Notes: generated by a model not told the origin, from the letters alone. A stretch of 64,000 nt of DNA from Paenibacillus sp. RUD330 (GCF_002243345.2 NZ_CP022655.2:1800501-1864500); one strand, 5' to 3'; shown: positions 18,336 through 26,379, counted from the first letter of the stretch. Numbers and translations: made by a program.

Positions 18336-19427
18336 ATGAAGAAAGAATCCGCTTTGGCGTTAAGCTATCAGGAGGCCGATTATCCGGTCGTCGGGCATGG
18401 TCCGCGCTCCATGCAGGTGCTGCTGGATGCTTTCGAGCAGGCAGATGGATCGCGGTTCAGCGATATGTACGGAAGAGGAGAAGTCATCGAAGCGTTCGAG
18501 GCGAAGATGGCGAAGCTGCTAGGCAAGGAATCGGCCGTATTTTTCCCGAGCGGCACGATGGCTCAGCAGATCGCCCTTCGGATCTGGTGCGACCGCCGCG
18601 GCTTCCGCACGGCGGCCTATCACCCGCTATGCCACCTGGAAATCCATGAGGAGAGGGGACTGCATGAGCTGCATGGAATTCGGTCCATCCTTCTGGGCAA
18701 TTCGGAACGACTGATCACGCTGGAGGATATCCAGGCGGTCCGGGAGGAGATCGGCTGCCTGCTTCTGGAGCTGCCGCAGCGCGAGATCGGGGGCCAGCTG
18801 CCTTCCTATGAAGAGCTGCAGGCGATATCCGCCTGGTGCCGGGAGCAGGGCATTCCGATCCATCTGGACGGGGCGCGCCTGTTCGAGATCGTACCTTATT
18901 ACGGCCGTTCGGAAGCCGAGATCTGCAGCCTTTTCGACAGTGTCTATGTATCCTTCTACAAGGGAGTCGGCGGCATCGCAGGCGCCATTCTTGCAGGAGA
19001 TGCCGATCTGGCGCAGCAATCGAAGGTGTGGAAAAGACGCCATGGAGGGGATTTGGTCAGCCTTTATCCGTACATCGTCAGCTCAGAGCATTATCTGGAC
19101 AAGCGTCTGCCGCTGATGGAGACGTACCTGAACGGAGCCCGCGATCTGAGCTCCCGCTTCAACCGCTGCAGCCGCATGCGCACCGTGCCGGAGCAGCCGG
19201 TGTCCAACATGTTCCATCTGCATCTGGATCTTCCCATGGAGCAGGCATCCGCTCTGCTGGAGCAGACGGCGAAGGAGACCGGAGTCGCTTTCCTGCCTTA
19301 TCTGAAGGAGACTTCCCCGGACTCCTGTGCAGGTGAGATTCATATCGGCGACCGTTATGCCCGCATCCCGGCGGAGAAGCTGGATCAGGCGTTCAAGCGT
19401 CTGGAGGAGCTGGCCGGACAAGCCTGA
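18336..19427 (+). CDS. Threonine aldolase family PLP enzyme
   Basis: 363-residue fold-type I PLP enzyme of the low-specificity threonine aldolase/beta-eliminating lyase family, which cleaves threonine or other beta-hydroxy amino acids to glycine and an aldehyde. Motifs: KLLGKESAVFFPSGTMAQQIAL near residue 60-85, IPIHLDGARLFE with the Asp that contacts the PLP ring nitrogen, and YVSFYKGVGGIAGAIL with the PLP lysine near residue 209. The ATG at 18336 has GGGGAGAG upstream. It stands alone; a hairpin terminator follows at 19501. Confidence 0.88.
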   Translation: MKKESALALSYQEADYPVVGHGPRSMQVLLDAFEQADGSRFSDMYGRGEVIEAFEAKMAKLLGKESAVFFPSGTMAQQIALRIWCDRRGFRTAAYHPLCHLEIHEERGLHELHGIRSILLGNSERLITLEDIQAVREEIGCLLLELPQREIGGQLPSYEELQAISAWCREQGIPIHLDGARLFEIVPYYGRSEAEICSLFDSVYVSFYKGVGGIAGAILAGDADLAQQSKVWKRRHGGDLVSLYPYIVSSEHYLDKRLPLMETYLNGARDLSSRFNRCSRMRTVPEQPVSNMFHLHLDLPMEQASALLEQTAKETGVAFLPYLKETSPDSCAGEIHIGDRYARIPAEKLDQAFKRLEELAGQA

Positions 19428-19500
19428 TGCCGGAGCGGCTTCCGACTTTTCGACGGGCAGCTGCACAAGCTTCCTTTTAGAAGCACGGATTCACGACGCG

Positions 19501-19540
19501 AAAAAGAGCCGTTCTCTTCCAGAGAGAGCGGCTCTTCTTT
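19501..19540. terminator. Bidirectional terminator
   Basis: AAAAAGAGCCG(T)TCTCT and its inverse AGAGAGAGCGGCTCTT flank TCC, giving a U-rich tail on both strands. It serves threonine aldolase and the opposing lipoprotein gene. Confidence 0.8.
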
Positions 19541-19910
19541 AATTGAAAAATACGCTTAGCTCGCGCGGATCCGACCCGATGCTGCTGATGACCCATTGGT
19601 CCTTTTCTCTAATGACCGTCGATTCACCCGGAACCTTATAGTCCTTGACCTCATTGTTTTCATTCGATATTTTGACCATGATATCGTATTTAAGGTCATA
19701 AGAATGATCAACCTCTTTCGTTGGTTCGATCGTGACATGATGGAGCTCAGCTCCGACATCCGATCGGCTTTTCTTGGCTATCCGGATGGGAATTGCCGTG
19801 TCCCCATTGGCTTTCAGTTTATTCCATGGTTCCGAATTGGAATGGCTGCAAGCCGTAAGAGCAACAGCCAGGAGCAGCAGGGTCGCGGCTGCTTTTAATC
19901 GTTACGTCAT
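19539..19910 (-). pseudogene. Small lipoprotein gene with stop at codon 3
   Basis: Reading from ATG at 19910 (good AGAGGAG site seven to eight bases upstream) gives ATG ACG TAA, then an uninterrupted frame RLKAAATLLLLAVALTACSHSNSEPW... to a stop at 19539. The frame has a classic lipoprotein signal with lipobox LTAC, then about 100 residues ending in SSIGSDPRELSVFFN. The remaining sequence looks intact and protein-like, so one base change at codon 3 (for example GAA or CAA to TAA) would explain it. No plausible downstream start keeps the signal peptide. The mature domain is not recognised. Either a recent nonsense pseudogene or a sequencing error. Confidence 0.7.
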
Positions 19911-20055
19911 GGGCAATCTCCTCTCAGATTTTACCAGTCCATCTAGACTGCCAAACCATGTTTAACAAGTCCATATGAAATGATGGGAAGTGTGCGGTAA
20001 CGTTCAGCCATTTTGGGATAGGCTCTTCCTGCCGCCCAAAGAACTCCCATTCCTA

Positions 20056-20103
20056 AAGAAAAAGCCTTCGCGAATCCCGATTAGGGGATGCGGAAGGCTC
20101 ATG
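20056..20103 (-). terminator. Terminator for the GT2 gene
   Basis: On the minus strand GAGCCTTCCGC and GCGAAGGCT pair around an inner ATCCC/GGGAT arm, followed by TTTTTCTTT. Confidence 0.75.
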
Positions 20104-20141
20104 TTTGAATAAGTCTCCAATTTCGATTGGACGGTTCTGTC

Positions 20142-20858
20142 TCAACCCGGCATGCCGGCCAGGCGCTGTCTCAGCATTGGAGCATAATAGGCTCTCATGG
20201 ACTCGAACTCGGCCGCGACCTGGCTGCCGCGTTGGATGGTTCCCATAGCTGAATGCCTCCGGTACAGGGTGAGCGGCTCATTCAGGAAGTGCATGCCGAC
20301 GCCGTTGAGCGCGATGCGGACCCACATGTCGTAGTCATGCGTGTAGGGAAGGCCTGGATTGAACCAGCCGACCGCCTCGGCCAAGTTCCGGAGCATCATG
20401 ACCGTGCAGCCGTTGATCGGGCAATAGTCGAGCAGGGCGGAGACGAACGCCTTTTCCGTCGGAAACTTCATCGTCGAGCAGTACTGCGTGATCTGGTTGG
20501 ATGCATTGATGGTGTGGTAGTCGGTGAAGCTGTATTGCGCTCGTTTCTCTTCCATGAAGGAAACCTGATTCACGATCTTGTCGCGAACGAACACGTCATC
20601 CGAGCTGAGCCAGGCGACGTAGCGTCCTGCCGCTCGCTGCATGCCGTAATTCAGCGCGCTGGCGGTTCCTCCGTTGCTCTTCCGCAAGTAGACAATCCGG
20701 GAACGGTAGGGGTCCAGCAGATGCTGATGCATCGTGGAGCCGTCATCGACGACAATGACCTCGATGTTGGTGTAGCTTTGTCCCAGTACGCTGGCAACTG
20801 CCTGGCCGATATAAGGACAGTTGTAAAACGGAATCACGACCGTAACCGAAGGCAGCAC
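20142..20858 (-). CDS. Glycosyltransferase family 2
   Basis: GT-A fold glycosyltransferase of 238 residues from the GTG at 20858, which follows a GAGGGAGTGAAGGG purine-rich site and starts right before the conserved PSVTVVIPFYNCPYIGQAV. An ATG at 20927 in the same frame has no ribosome site and would add 23 unlikely residues. Motifs: VVDDGST (nucleotide-sugar binding), GGTASALNYGMQRA, and WLSSDDVF, the DxD-like metal site; the C-terminal TLYRRH is typical of this branch. The acceptor is unknown, and no surrounding polysaccharide operon is seen. Confidence 0.85.
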   Translation of the reverse strand: MLPSVTVVIPFYNCPYIGQAVASVLGQSYTNIEVIVVDDGSTMHQHLLDPYRSRIVYLRKSNGGTASALNYGMQRAAGRYVAWLSSDDVFVRDKIVNQVSFMEEKRAQYSFTDYHTINASNQITQYCSTMKFPTEKAFVSALLDYCPINGCTVMMLRNLAEAVGWFNPGLPYTHDYDMWVRIALNGVGMHFLNEPLTLYRRHSAMGTIQRGSQVAAEFESMRAYYAPMLRQRLAGMPG

Positions 20859-21024
20859 GGACCCTTCACTCCCTCTTTTGGCTCTTTGAGGCAGTGTATG
20901 GCGAAGCGTAAGGAGGGGGAAGGGCATGTACCCGGCGGCAGCCGCACAATCTGTCTTGCAGAACTGGATATCAAAGAAGGCAAGGTGCCGAAAATCAAAT
21001 CATATCGAACATAGAGAAGTCTTT

Positions 21025-21495
21025 CTATAAACCGTCACTCCCTTTTCTGTTCCCGAGTTGCTCCGCCAAACCGATTAGAAGGCCTTCAATACCACGAATG
21101 TAGCAGAGCCGATACGAGTCCTCGTACTGAACCACCTCGCCAACGAGCTGAGCACCATGCTTACTGAGTCTGGATACCATTTCGTCCATGTCTTGGACTG
21201 TAAACATGACGCGAAGATAACCGAGGGAGTTGACAGGAGCAGTCCGATGATCGGATATCGTCGATGGAGTGAGAAATCTCGATAGTTCAAGTCGGCTGTG
21301 GCCATCGGGGGTGACCATGACAGCTATCTCTACGCATTGAGAACCTAGTCCGGTTACGCGACCAGCCCATTCGCCTTCAACATGGGCCCGCCCTTCGAGA
21401 CTCAAGCCAATCTCCTCGAAGAAAGAGATTGCGTTGTCTAAGGATTCTACAACGATGCCGACATTGTCCATTCTTAGCAATTTATTTTCTGTCAT
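21025..21495 (-). CDS. VOC-family (glyoxalase/dioxygenase fold) protein
   Basis: 156-residue vicinal-oxygen-chelate protein with two beta-alpha-beta-beta-beta modules: MDNVGIVVESLDNAISFFEEIGLSLEGRA at the N terminus and LRVMFTVQDMDEMVSRL with ...SYRLCYIRGIEGLLIGLAEQL in the second half. The final I-R-G-x-E-G pattern places a Glu at the usual metal site. The ATG at 21495 follows GAGGAGATG. Members range from metabolite lyases to antibiotic-resistance proteins; the sequence does not decide. Confidence 0.82.
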   Translation of the reverse strand: MTENKLLRMDNVGIVVESLDNAISFFEEIGLSLEGRAHVEGEWAGRVTGLGSQCVEIAVMVTPDGHSRLELSRFLTPSTISDHRTAPVNSLGYLRVMFTVQDMDEMVSRLSKHGAQLVGEVVQYEDSYRLCYIRGIEGLLIGLAEQLGNRKGSDGL

Positions 21496-21626
21496 AGTAT
21501 CATCTCCTCATTCAGGGTGAATGCTTCCTGCTAACCGTTTTTAATATGTTGGAAGAATAAGTGGTTCATCTTCGATAATAAGATAAGCCATATCATGAGT
21601 AAATGTAACCCAACACTATAAATTAA

Positions 21627-21650
21627 GGCCATCCCTTGCGGGATGGCGTT
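21627..21650 (-). terminator. Terminator for fabH
   Basis: Perfect GCCATCCC-GCAA-GGGATGGC hairpin (minus strand) followed by CTTAATTT. It sits between fabH and the VOC gene. Confidence 0.65.
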
Positions 21651-21671
21651 ATTTTATAACCCGGCTCCAAC

Positions 21672-22691
21672 TCAAGCCATCCAGCGGATGAGCAGGCCTG
21701 ATTGGGACAAGCCGCCGCCGAAGCCGTACAGAAGCAGCAGCTGGCCGTCGCGGATGCGGCCGCTGCGCACGCCTTCGCTCAGAGCCAGAGGAATGGATGC
21801 CGCCGACGTATTGCCGGTACGCTCCAGAGTCGTGATCGTTTTATCGAGAGGAATGCCCGTCTTCTCGCTCACGACATCGAGAATCCTCATATTGGGATTA
21901 TGCGGCACGAACCAGTCGATATCCTCCGGGGCCGCTCCGGCTTCATCCAGCATTTCGAGAATGCTTTCGGGGACGCGGCTGATCGCCCAGCGGAACACGG
22001 CACGTCCGTTCTGGACGATTTTGCCCGACTGCTGGAGCCGATGATCGCCTATAGAGGGGGACAGGCTGGAGCGGTAGAGGTGATGGCCGTCCTCGCCATC
22101 CGTGCGGGCATAGGAATGCAGCCAGGAGGGCTTGCTGTCCGAGGCTCCGGCTTCGACGAGCACGGCTCCCGCGCCGTCTCCGAACAGGATGCAGGTCGTG
22201 CGGTCGGCATAATCGGTTATCCGAGACAAGGTTTCCGCGCCGATGACCAGAATCTTGCGATGCATCCCGGATGCGATGAGCCCTCCGGCGAGCTGCAGGG
22301 CGGAGACAAAGCCGGCGCAAGCGGCGGCAACGTCGGCTGCTCCCGCTGCCCGGATGCCGAACTCGGCTTGAACGCGCGCCGCCGTCTGGGGAAAGAAGGT
22401 GTCGGGTGTTGCCGTTGCGACAAGAATGTAGTCGACATCCTCGAGGCTCCGATCCGGGTAGCGATCGACCAAGTCGCGCACGGCATGGAAGCACAGGTCG
22501 CTGGTATACTCATCATCAGCGGCGATCCGGCGCTCCCGGATTCCCGTCCTCTGAACGATCCATTCATCGTTGGTGTCGACCATTTTTTCCAGATCGTCAT
22601 TGCTCAACACCCGCTCCGGCAAATAGGAGCCTACTGCGGTGATGCGGGCGGATGTGCGGTAGGCGGTCGTGATCGGGGCCTTGCTAGCCAT
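21672..22691 (-). CDS. fabH: 3-oxoacyl-ACP synthase III (FabH-type)
   Basis: 339-residue thiolase-fold enzyme that condenses acyl-CoA primers with malonyl-ACP to start fatty acid synthesis. Motifs: AYRTSARITAVGSYLPERVLSNDDLEKMVDTNDEWIVQRTGI... early in the chain, catalytic Cys in AAACAGF (about residue 124), His in WFVPHNPNMR and Asn in RTGNTSAASIP, the Cys-His-Asn triad. The ATG at 22691 has AGGAGG ten bases before it; a TTG six bases upstream is too close to that site. A perfect FapR-type operator lies just upstream, tying the gene to malonyl-CoA control. It stands alone, outside a fab cluster, so it may be a second FabH or serve a specialised lipid. Confidence 0.9.
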   Translation of the reverse strand: MASKAPITTAYRTSARITAVGSYLPERVLSNDDLEKMVDTNDEWIVQRTGIRERRIAADDEYTSDLCFHAVRDLVDRYPDRSLEDVDYILVATATPDTFFPQTAARVQAEFGIRAAGAADVAAACAGFVSALQLAGGLIASGMHRKILVIGAETLSRITDYADRTTCILFGDGAGAVLVEAGASDSKPSWLHSYARTDGEDGHHLYRSSLSPSIGDHRLQQSGKIVQNGRAVFRWAISRVPESILEMLDEAGAAPEDIDWFVPHNPNMRILDVVSEKTGIPLDKTITTLERTGNTSAASIPLALSEGVRSGRIRDGQLLLLYGFGGGLSQSGLLIRWMA

Positions 22692-22723
22692 AAGCAATCA
22701 ACCTCCTGTTATGGTATCAGGTA

Positions 22724-22740
22724 TTAGTATCAGGTACTAA
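22724..22740 (-). promoter_or_regulatory. FapR operator upstream of fabH
   Basis: On the minus strand the site reads TTAGTACCTGATACTAA, a 17-base inverted repeat matching the FapR consensus of Bacillus lipid genes. A TATACT -10-like hexamer lies immediately upstream, so the operator covers the transcription start region. A partial second copy (GTATCAGGTATTAG) overlaps it on the gene side. Confidence 0.88.
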
Positions 22741-22903
22741 AATAGAGTATAGCATACTTATGGATTAACAGCTCGTGTGATTTTTCAGCAATAGCTGTAA
22801 GTGTAGAATCTGGGGAAGCGCCATGACAAGGTACATCGCCCAACATATCTTGACGATTCAGGAATTCTCTTAGCAACTTTGATGTAGGATCGGACTCGGA
22901 TCG

Positions 22904-23050
22904 ATGAGAGCGGAATGGGGAAAGTCGGAGGAGCTGGCCGATCTGTTGGCAAGCGGACCGGATGCGGACCAAGCCGTGGCCTGCCAGAAGGAGTGGATCG
23001 CGACGAACGACAGGCATGAGATTATAACCAAATCTATTGTCCGGAGATAA
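22904..23050 (+). pseudogene. Possible C-terminal gene remnant (48 codons)
   Basis: The frame MRAEWGKSEELADLLASGPDADQ... ends in SIVRR at 23048-23050. Codon use is like that of real genes here and the amphipathic pattern recalls the TipAS-type effector domain of some MerR regulators, but no DNA-binding part is present and no ribosome site precedes the ATG. Its stop region is the first copy of the 29-base direct repeat. Low-confidence remnant. Confidence 0.3.
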
Positions 23051-23097
23051 GAACATAGCAACATCAAGTCCGGGAAATAAGAACATAGCAACATGAA
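23040..23097. repeat. Tandem 29-base direct repeat
   Basis: Units at 23040-23068 and 23069-23097 share TCCGG(A/G)(G/A)ATAAGAACATAGCAACAT with only two or three differences. The first unit overlaps the stop of the small frame at 22904-23050. Confidence 0.85.
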
Positions 23098-23122
23098 AAG
23101 CCGCAAAGCTTGCGGCTATTTG
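23097..23122 (+). terminator. Possible terminator
   Basis: AGCCGCAA-AGC-TTGCGGCT hairpin followed by ATTTGCTTT. The tail is weak. Confidence 0.45.
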
Positions 23123-23356
23123 CTTTATGAAATCAAGTACATGTCAACATGTATGGACAAAAACTGGATGACATTCCCTATGGTTGATGCGGATCGCGTT
23201 GTCCGGCAGCTGGAAGCTGGAATGGCTGGCAGCGATTCTGTCCTCCGCCAAGGCGAGCAAATATAGATTCCGGCTTCCTCTGAAGCCGCCGTCTGCGAAA
23301 ACCGCTCCTTGCTTCTACGGTAATAGGGCCTTATCGCCGATTGCAAGCATGCTCCG

Positions 23357-24082
23357 TCAATCCCAATTGAAGCCGAAACCCGTGTGGAGCTTGTGCTTGC
23401 CCAAGCTGGACTCGGCCTCGATGCCAATGCTCTGCGAATCGACATGCGCGCCGCCGCCGAGTCCAGCCTGCAGGTTGCCGAGATGGCCGCCGGCATTCAC
23501 GTTCATGCCGTAGCCGTGCTCACCGTATCCGCCTGCGGAGACCCCGGCCTGCAGGCCTGCCTCATAGGGACCGACATGCCCGGTCGTATGAGCGTTCAAG
23601 CCATTTTTCTGCCAATCCAGGCCGGTGTTTAAACCCGCTTCATAGGAGCCGATATGGCCGCCAGCCTGATGGTAGGCGCCGTGCGGTCCCCAATGGAGGC
23701 CAGACTGCAGGCCGGACTTGTAGGAGCCCAGATGACCGTACGCCTGCACGCCTGCGCCGTGCCCGCCCAGATGGCCGTCTACATTGAGTCCGGCTGCGGG
23801 ACCTCCGACATCAACGCCTGTCTTGATGCCGAGGTGCTCGGGTCCGCCGAAAAAGCCGCCCGCATGGCCACCGATGCCGTAGCCTCCTGCATAGGCGCCT
23901 ACATGGCCTTGGTAGCTGTGCGTTCCCTGTTCGTTGTAGCTTTGGGTTCCCTGGCCGTAATGGTGCGCACCTTGACTTTGATAATAACCGTCGCGACCAT
24001 AGACGTATCTGTGCGCATACGGCTGATGGTGAAGATGCCCCCAGTAGGGATAATACATTGGATAGGAATAGTTCGGATGCAT
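23357..24082 (-). CDS. Gly/His/Tyr-rich repeat protein, possibly a spore coat-like protein
   Basis: 241-residue low-complexity protein, not assigned to a family. After MHPNYSYPMYYPYWGHLHHQ and a Gln/Tyr/His-rich segment it holds about six repeats of roughly 20-30 residues that each start G-H-(L/I/V)-G and continue (S/P)Y(K/E)(S/A)GL(Q/N).GL, for example GHLGSYKSGLQSGLHWGPHG, GHIGSYEAGLNTGLDWQKNG and GHVGPYEAGLQAGV. No signal peptide or membrane segment is visible. The ATG at 24082 has GAGGAGG 11 bases upstream. Tyr/Gly/His-rich composition fits Bacillota spore coat or exosporium proteins, which is an inference only. Confidence 0.75.
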   Translation of the reverse strand: MHPNYSYPMYYPYWGHLHHQPYAHRYVYGRDGYYQSQGAHHYGQGTQSYNEQGTHSYQGHVGAYAGGYGIGGHAGGFFGGPEHLGIKTGVDVGGPAAGLNVDGHLGGHGAGVQAYGHLGSYKSGLQSGLHWGPHGAYHQAGGHIGSYEAGLNTGLDWQKNGLNAHTTGHVGPYEAGLQAGVSAGGYGEHGYGMNVNAGGHLGNLQAGLGGGAHVDSQSIGIEAESSLGKHKLHTGFGFNWD

Positions 24083-24300
24083 AGTTGCCCTGACCTCCTC
24101 GCATTTGCACTAGCCTATTCCGCATCGCAGCCTTGTGTGCGCCTTCACGATGCTCGGAAGATGATGCAAGGGATGGCGGCAATCAGAGCGACACCGCAAG
24201 AGGAGATTAAAAAAGGCGGTTCCGTTTCTCCGAACATGAAGCATCAAGGAAAGAAGGTGCAGCAAGGGCGGAATAGGCATGAAACTCTTGTATAAATAAA

Positions 24301-24509
24301 ATTTTTTTATTACAGGAACGCAAACTCGTCCCCCGGATTCCATTCGAATAAATGAGCTCTTGGAAGACAAGGGAGTCATTGAAAGAGTGAAGTCAGGAAA
24401 GAGCCGTTATCAAATGATCGAAAATACAGAAAGCGAGAGCTGTTTTCCCGGCTATGCGTATAAGCCGGATAGCGGATGGGGAATTGGAACCAGCCAAAGT
24501 CATGGTTAG
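24301..24509 (+). pseudogene. Remnant of a Cache-domain (diguanylate cyclase-type) gene
   Basis: A plus-strand frame starting after a stop near 24298 reads TQTRPPDSIRINELLEDKG then VIERVKSGKSRYQMIENTES and GYAYKPDSGWGIGTSQSHG, ending at TAG 24507-24509. It aligns with the end of the Cache domain of the cyclase at 31210 (NPFQINEYVKGNEAIERVKS, YKTIENADGES, GYAYEPDSGWGIISQTP). There is no start codon, first half, membrane segment or GGDEF domain, so it is a gene fragment. Confidence 0.75.
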
Positions 24510-24515
24510 ATATGC

Positions 24516-24553
24516 AAAAGGGACGCGATCTCCGGGATAGCGTCCCCTTTTTT
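24516..24553. terminator. Bidirectional hairpin terminator
   Basis: AAAAGGGACGC and GCGTCCCCTTTTTT pair around a 13-base loop. It follows the Cache remnant and faces the hxlR end. Confidence 0.75.
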
Positions 24554-24634
24554 GCCGTTCGTTCATGCGAGCCGGGGGCATTTCAGCCTCGGCGGCTGGC
24601 CTGTGCACCTGCCCGCTGCACCTGCCCGCAGGCT

Positions 24635-25042
24635 CTAGTCCAGGCTTGAAGCCGGCTGCGATGAGGCAGGCTCGACCGGCCAGCCCCGGCCGTTGCCGAT
24701 GACTTCGTCGCCGTACCTTCGGCCCCAGTCATACATGAGGCGCAGCACCGGCATGAGGCTCTCTCCGTAGCCGGTCAGGGAGTATTCGACCCGCGGCGGC
24801 ACCTCGGGATAGATTTTGCGGGCGACCAGACGGTCCTCTTCCAGCTCGCGCAGCTGATTGGTCAGCATTTTCTGCGTGATGGCGGGGATCAGCTTCTTCA
24901 GCTCGCTGAAGCGCTTCGTCCCGTCCGTGCCGAGATGCCACAGGATGATCAGCTTCCACTTGCCGCCGATGACGGCGAGCGTCAGCTCCTTCTCGCAGTT
25001 GATTTCCTTGAGGTTGATGCGATCCTTCACTTCATGGGCCAT
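24635..25042 (-). CDS. hxlR: HxlR-type regulator of formaldehyde fixation
   Basis: 135-residue winged-helix activator of the HxlR/MarR-like group. The core [21 protein letters not shown], followed by [26 protein letters not shown] and [20 protein letters not shown], is nearly that of Bacillus HxlR, which turns on hxlAB when formaldehyde modifies its conserved Cys (seen here in NCEKE). The ATG at 25042 follows GGAGG and starts at the family's usual N terminus; an ATG at 25084 is possible. It lies 133 bases downstream of hxlB on the same strand, whereas in B. subtilis it diverges from hxlAB. Confidence 0.9.
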   Translation of the reverse strand: MAHEVKDRINLKEINCEKELTLAVIGGKWKLIILWHLGTDGTKRFSELKKLIPAITQKMLTNQLRELEEDRLVARKIYPEVPPRVEYSLTGYGESLMPVLRLMYDWGRRYGDEVIGNGRGWPVEPASSQPASSLD

Positions 25043-25175
25043 ATCACCGGCCTCCAGTCTGTTCGTCTCTATACTTCCAATCATACTACAATTGCCCCTG
25101 TGGGCCTAATCACGGCCTCTGCATGCCAAAAAGCCCGCCAGCGCCTGGGGCGCCGTGCGGGCTGCTGCAAAGGGG

Positions 25176-25736
25176 CTATTCGAGGTTCGCATGCCGGCCG
25201 TACAGCTGGCGTCCGTCCTGCTCCTGAAGCTCCATCAGCCGGAGCACGACGGAGTCGTAGAACAGCAGCAGTCCTTGCTCGAAAAGGGCTCCCATCGGCT
25301 GGATGGTGGATGCGCCCTGCTCGTCCTTGGCGGCTCCGGGCAGCTGGACGAGCAGATCGGCGGACGCTCCGATCGGCGATTCGGGCTTGGTCGTCACTAG
25401 CGCGACGGAGGCGCCGAGCTCGCCGGCGCGAGCGGCCATGGCCAGCAAGCTTGCGGTCGAGCCGGAGCCCGAGCCGATGACGAGCAGGCCGCCGGGGCTG
25501 ATGCCCGGCGTGACCGTCTCGCCGACCACATAGGCGGTCAGCCCGAGATGCACGAGCCGCATGGCGAAGGCGCGGCCCATCAGCCCGGAGCGTCCGGCCC
25601 CGGCGACGAATACGCCGCCCTCGCGTCCGGCGCGCAGCACCGCTTCGGCGAAGGCCGCCGCAGCGGCTTCGTCGATGCCGGCAGCCGACAGGGCCAGCTC
25701 GGCGGCGACAGTCTTCGCGTAAGCCGTCGTGTTCAT
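25176..25736 (-). CDS. hxlB: 6-phospho-3-hexuloisomerase
   Basis: 186-residue SIS-domain isomerase that turns D-arabino-hex-3-ulose 6-phosphate into fructose 6-phosphate, the second step of the ribulose monophosphate formaldehyde pathway. The SIS core is plain: VFVAGAGRSGLMGRAFAMRL, ISPGGLLVIGSGSGSTASLL and ASVALVTTKPESPIGASADL. The chain ends in LMELQEQDGRQLYGRHANLE. The ATG at 25736 is seven bases after the hxlA stop, and its ribosome site lies inside the hxlA end, so the two are translationally linked. Confidence 0.93.
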   Translation of the reverse strand: MNTTAYAKTVAAELALSAAGIDEAAAAAFAEAVLRAGREGGVFVAGAGRSGLMGRAFAMRLVHLGLTAYVVGETVTPGISPGGLLVIGSGSGSTASLLAMAARAGELGASVALVTTKPESPIGASADLLVQLPGAAKDEQGASTIQPMGALFEQGLLLFYDSVVLRLMELQEQDGRQLYGRHANLE

Positions 25737-25743
25737 GACGGCT

Positions 25744-26379
25744 TCAGGCTCCGGCAGCGATGAGCTCGCGCATTTGCGCCGCCGCCGCTTTTTTGTCTTC
25801 CTGGCCCGTAATGCCGCCGCCGACGATGACGAGGTCAGGACCGGCAGCCACGACCTCCGGCAGAGTGGCCAGCTTGATTCCGCCGGCAACGGCCGTGCGC
25901 GCGTTTTTCACGACGCTCTTGATCGTGCGCAGCTGCTCGAAGGAGTTTTTGCCCTCGGCCTGATGGTCGTAACCTGCATGCACGCAGATGTAGTCGACGC
26001 CCATGGCATCCACTTCGCGAGCCCGCTCCTCCAGATTGTTCACGTTGATCATGTCGACCATGATCTGCCTGCCTTGCTTGCGCCCTTCCTCGACGGCGCC
26101 GCGAATCGTGGCATCGTCGGATACGCCGAGAATCGTCACGATGTCCGCTCCCGCCTCGGAAGCCTTCATGACCTCGTAGCCGCCTGCATCCATGACCTTC
26201 AGATCGGCAAGCACCCGCAGCTGCGGAAAGGCTTCCTTCATCGCTTTGACGGCGTGAAGGCCTTCATTGATGACGATCGGAGTTCCAATTTCGACAATAT
26301 CGATAGAGTCCGCCACCTCGGCGACGACTTTTATGGCTTCCGGAATATCCACCAGATCCAGTGCAAGTTGAAGTTCCAT
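25744..26379 (-). CDS. hxlA: 3-hexulose-6-phosphate synthase
   Basis: 211-residue TIM-barrel enzyme of the orotidine decarboxylase suprafamily that condenses formaldehyde with ribulose 5-phosphate. The signature VLADLKVMDAGGYEV carries the D-x-K-x-x-D active site. MELQLALDLVDIPEAIKV at the N terminus and VAGGIKLATLPEVV near the phosphate site agree with the family, as does the 211-residue length. The ATG at 26379 has GAAGGAG upstream. First gene of hxlA-hxlB; role is formaldehyde detoxification rather than methylotrophy in relatives. Confidence 0.94.
   Translation of the reverse strand: MELQLALDLVDIPEAIKVVAEVADSIDIVEIGTPIVINEGLHAVKAMKEAFPQLRVLADLKVMDAGGYEVMKASEAGADIVTILGVSDDATIRGAVEEGRKQGRQIMVDMINVNNLEERAREVDAMGVDYICVHAGYDHQAEGKNSFEQLRTIKSVVKNARTAVAGGIKLATLPEVVAAGPDLVIVGGGITGQEDKKAAAAQMRELIAAGA

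Larger units (their letters stand above)
22741..23356. other. 616-base degenerate region without an assured gene
   Basis: No complete gene is recognised. It holds: a 48-codon frame at 22904-23050; two 29-base near-identical direct repeats at 23040-23097; a hairpin at 23097-23122; and the inverted repeat TACATG-TCAA-CATGTA at 23138-23153. Downstream of the last, a plus-strand stretch VDADRVVRQLEAGMAGSDS (about 23184-23265) reads like a broken reading frame. The impression is of decayed genes. Confidence 0.5.

Noticed and set aside
23125-23513. Frames on both strands at the edge of the Gly/His repeat gene
   Set aside because: They are overlapping shadows of the repeat gene plus the decayed region; none has a ribosome site or known motif.
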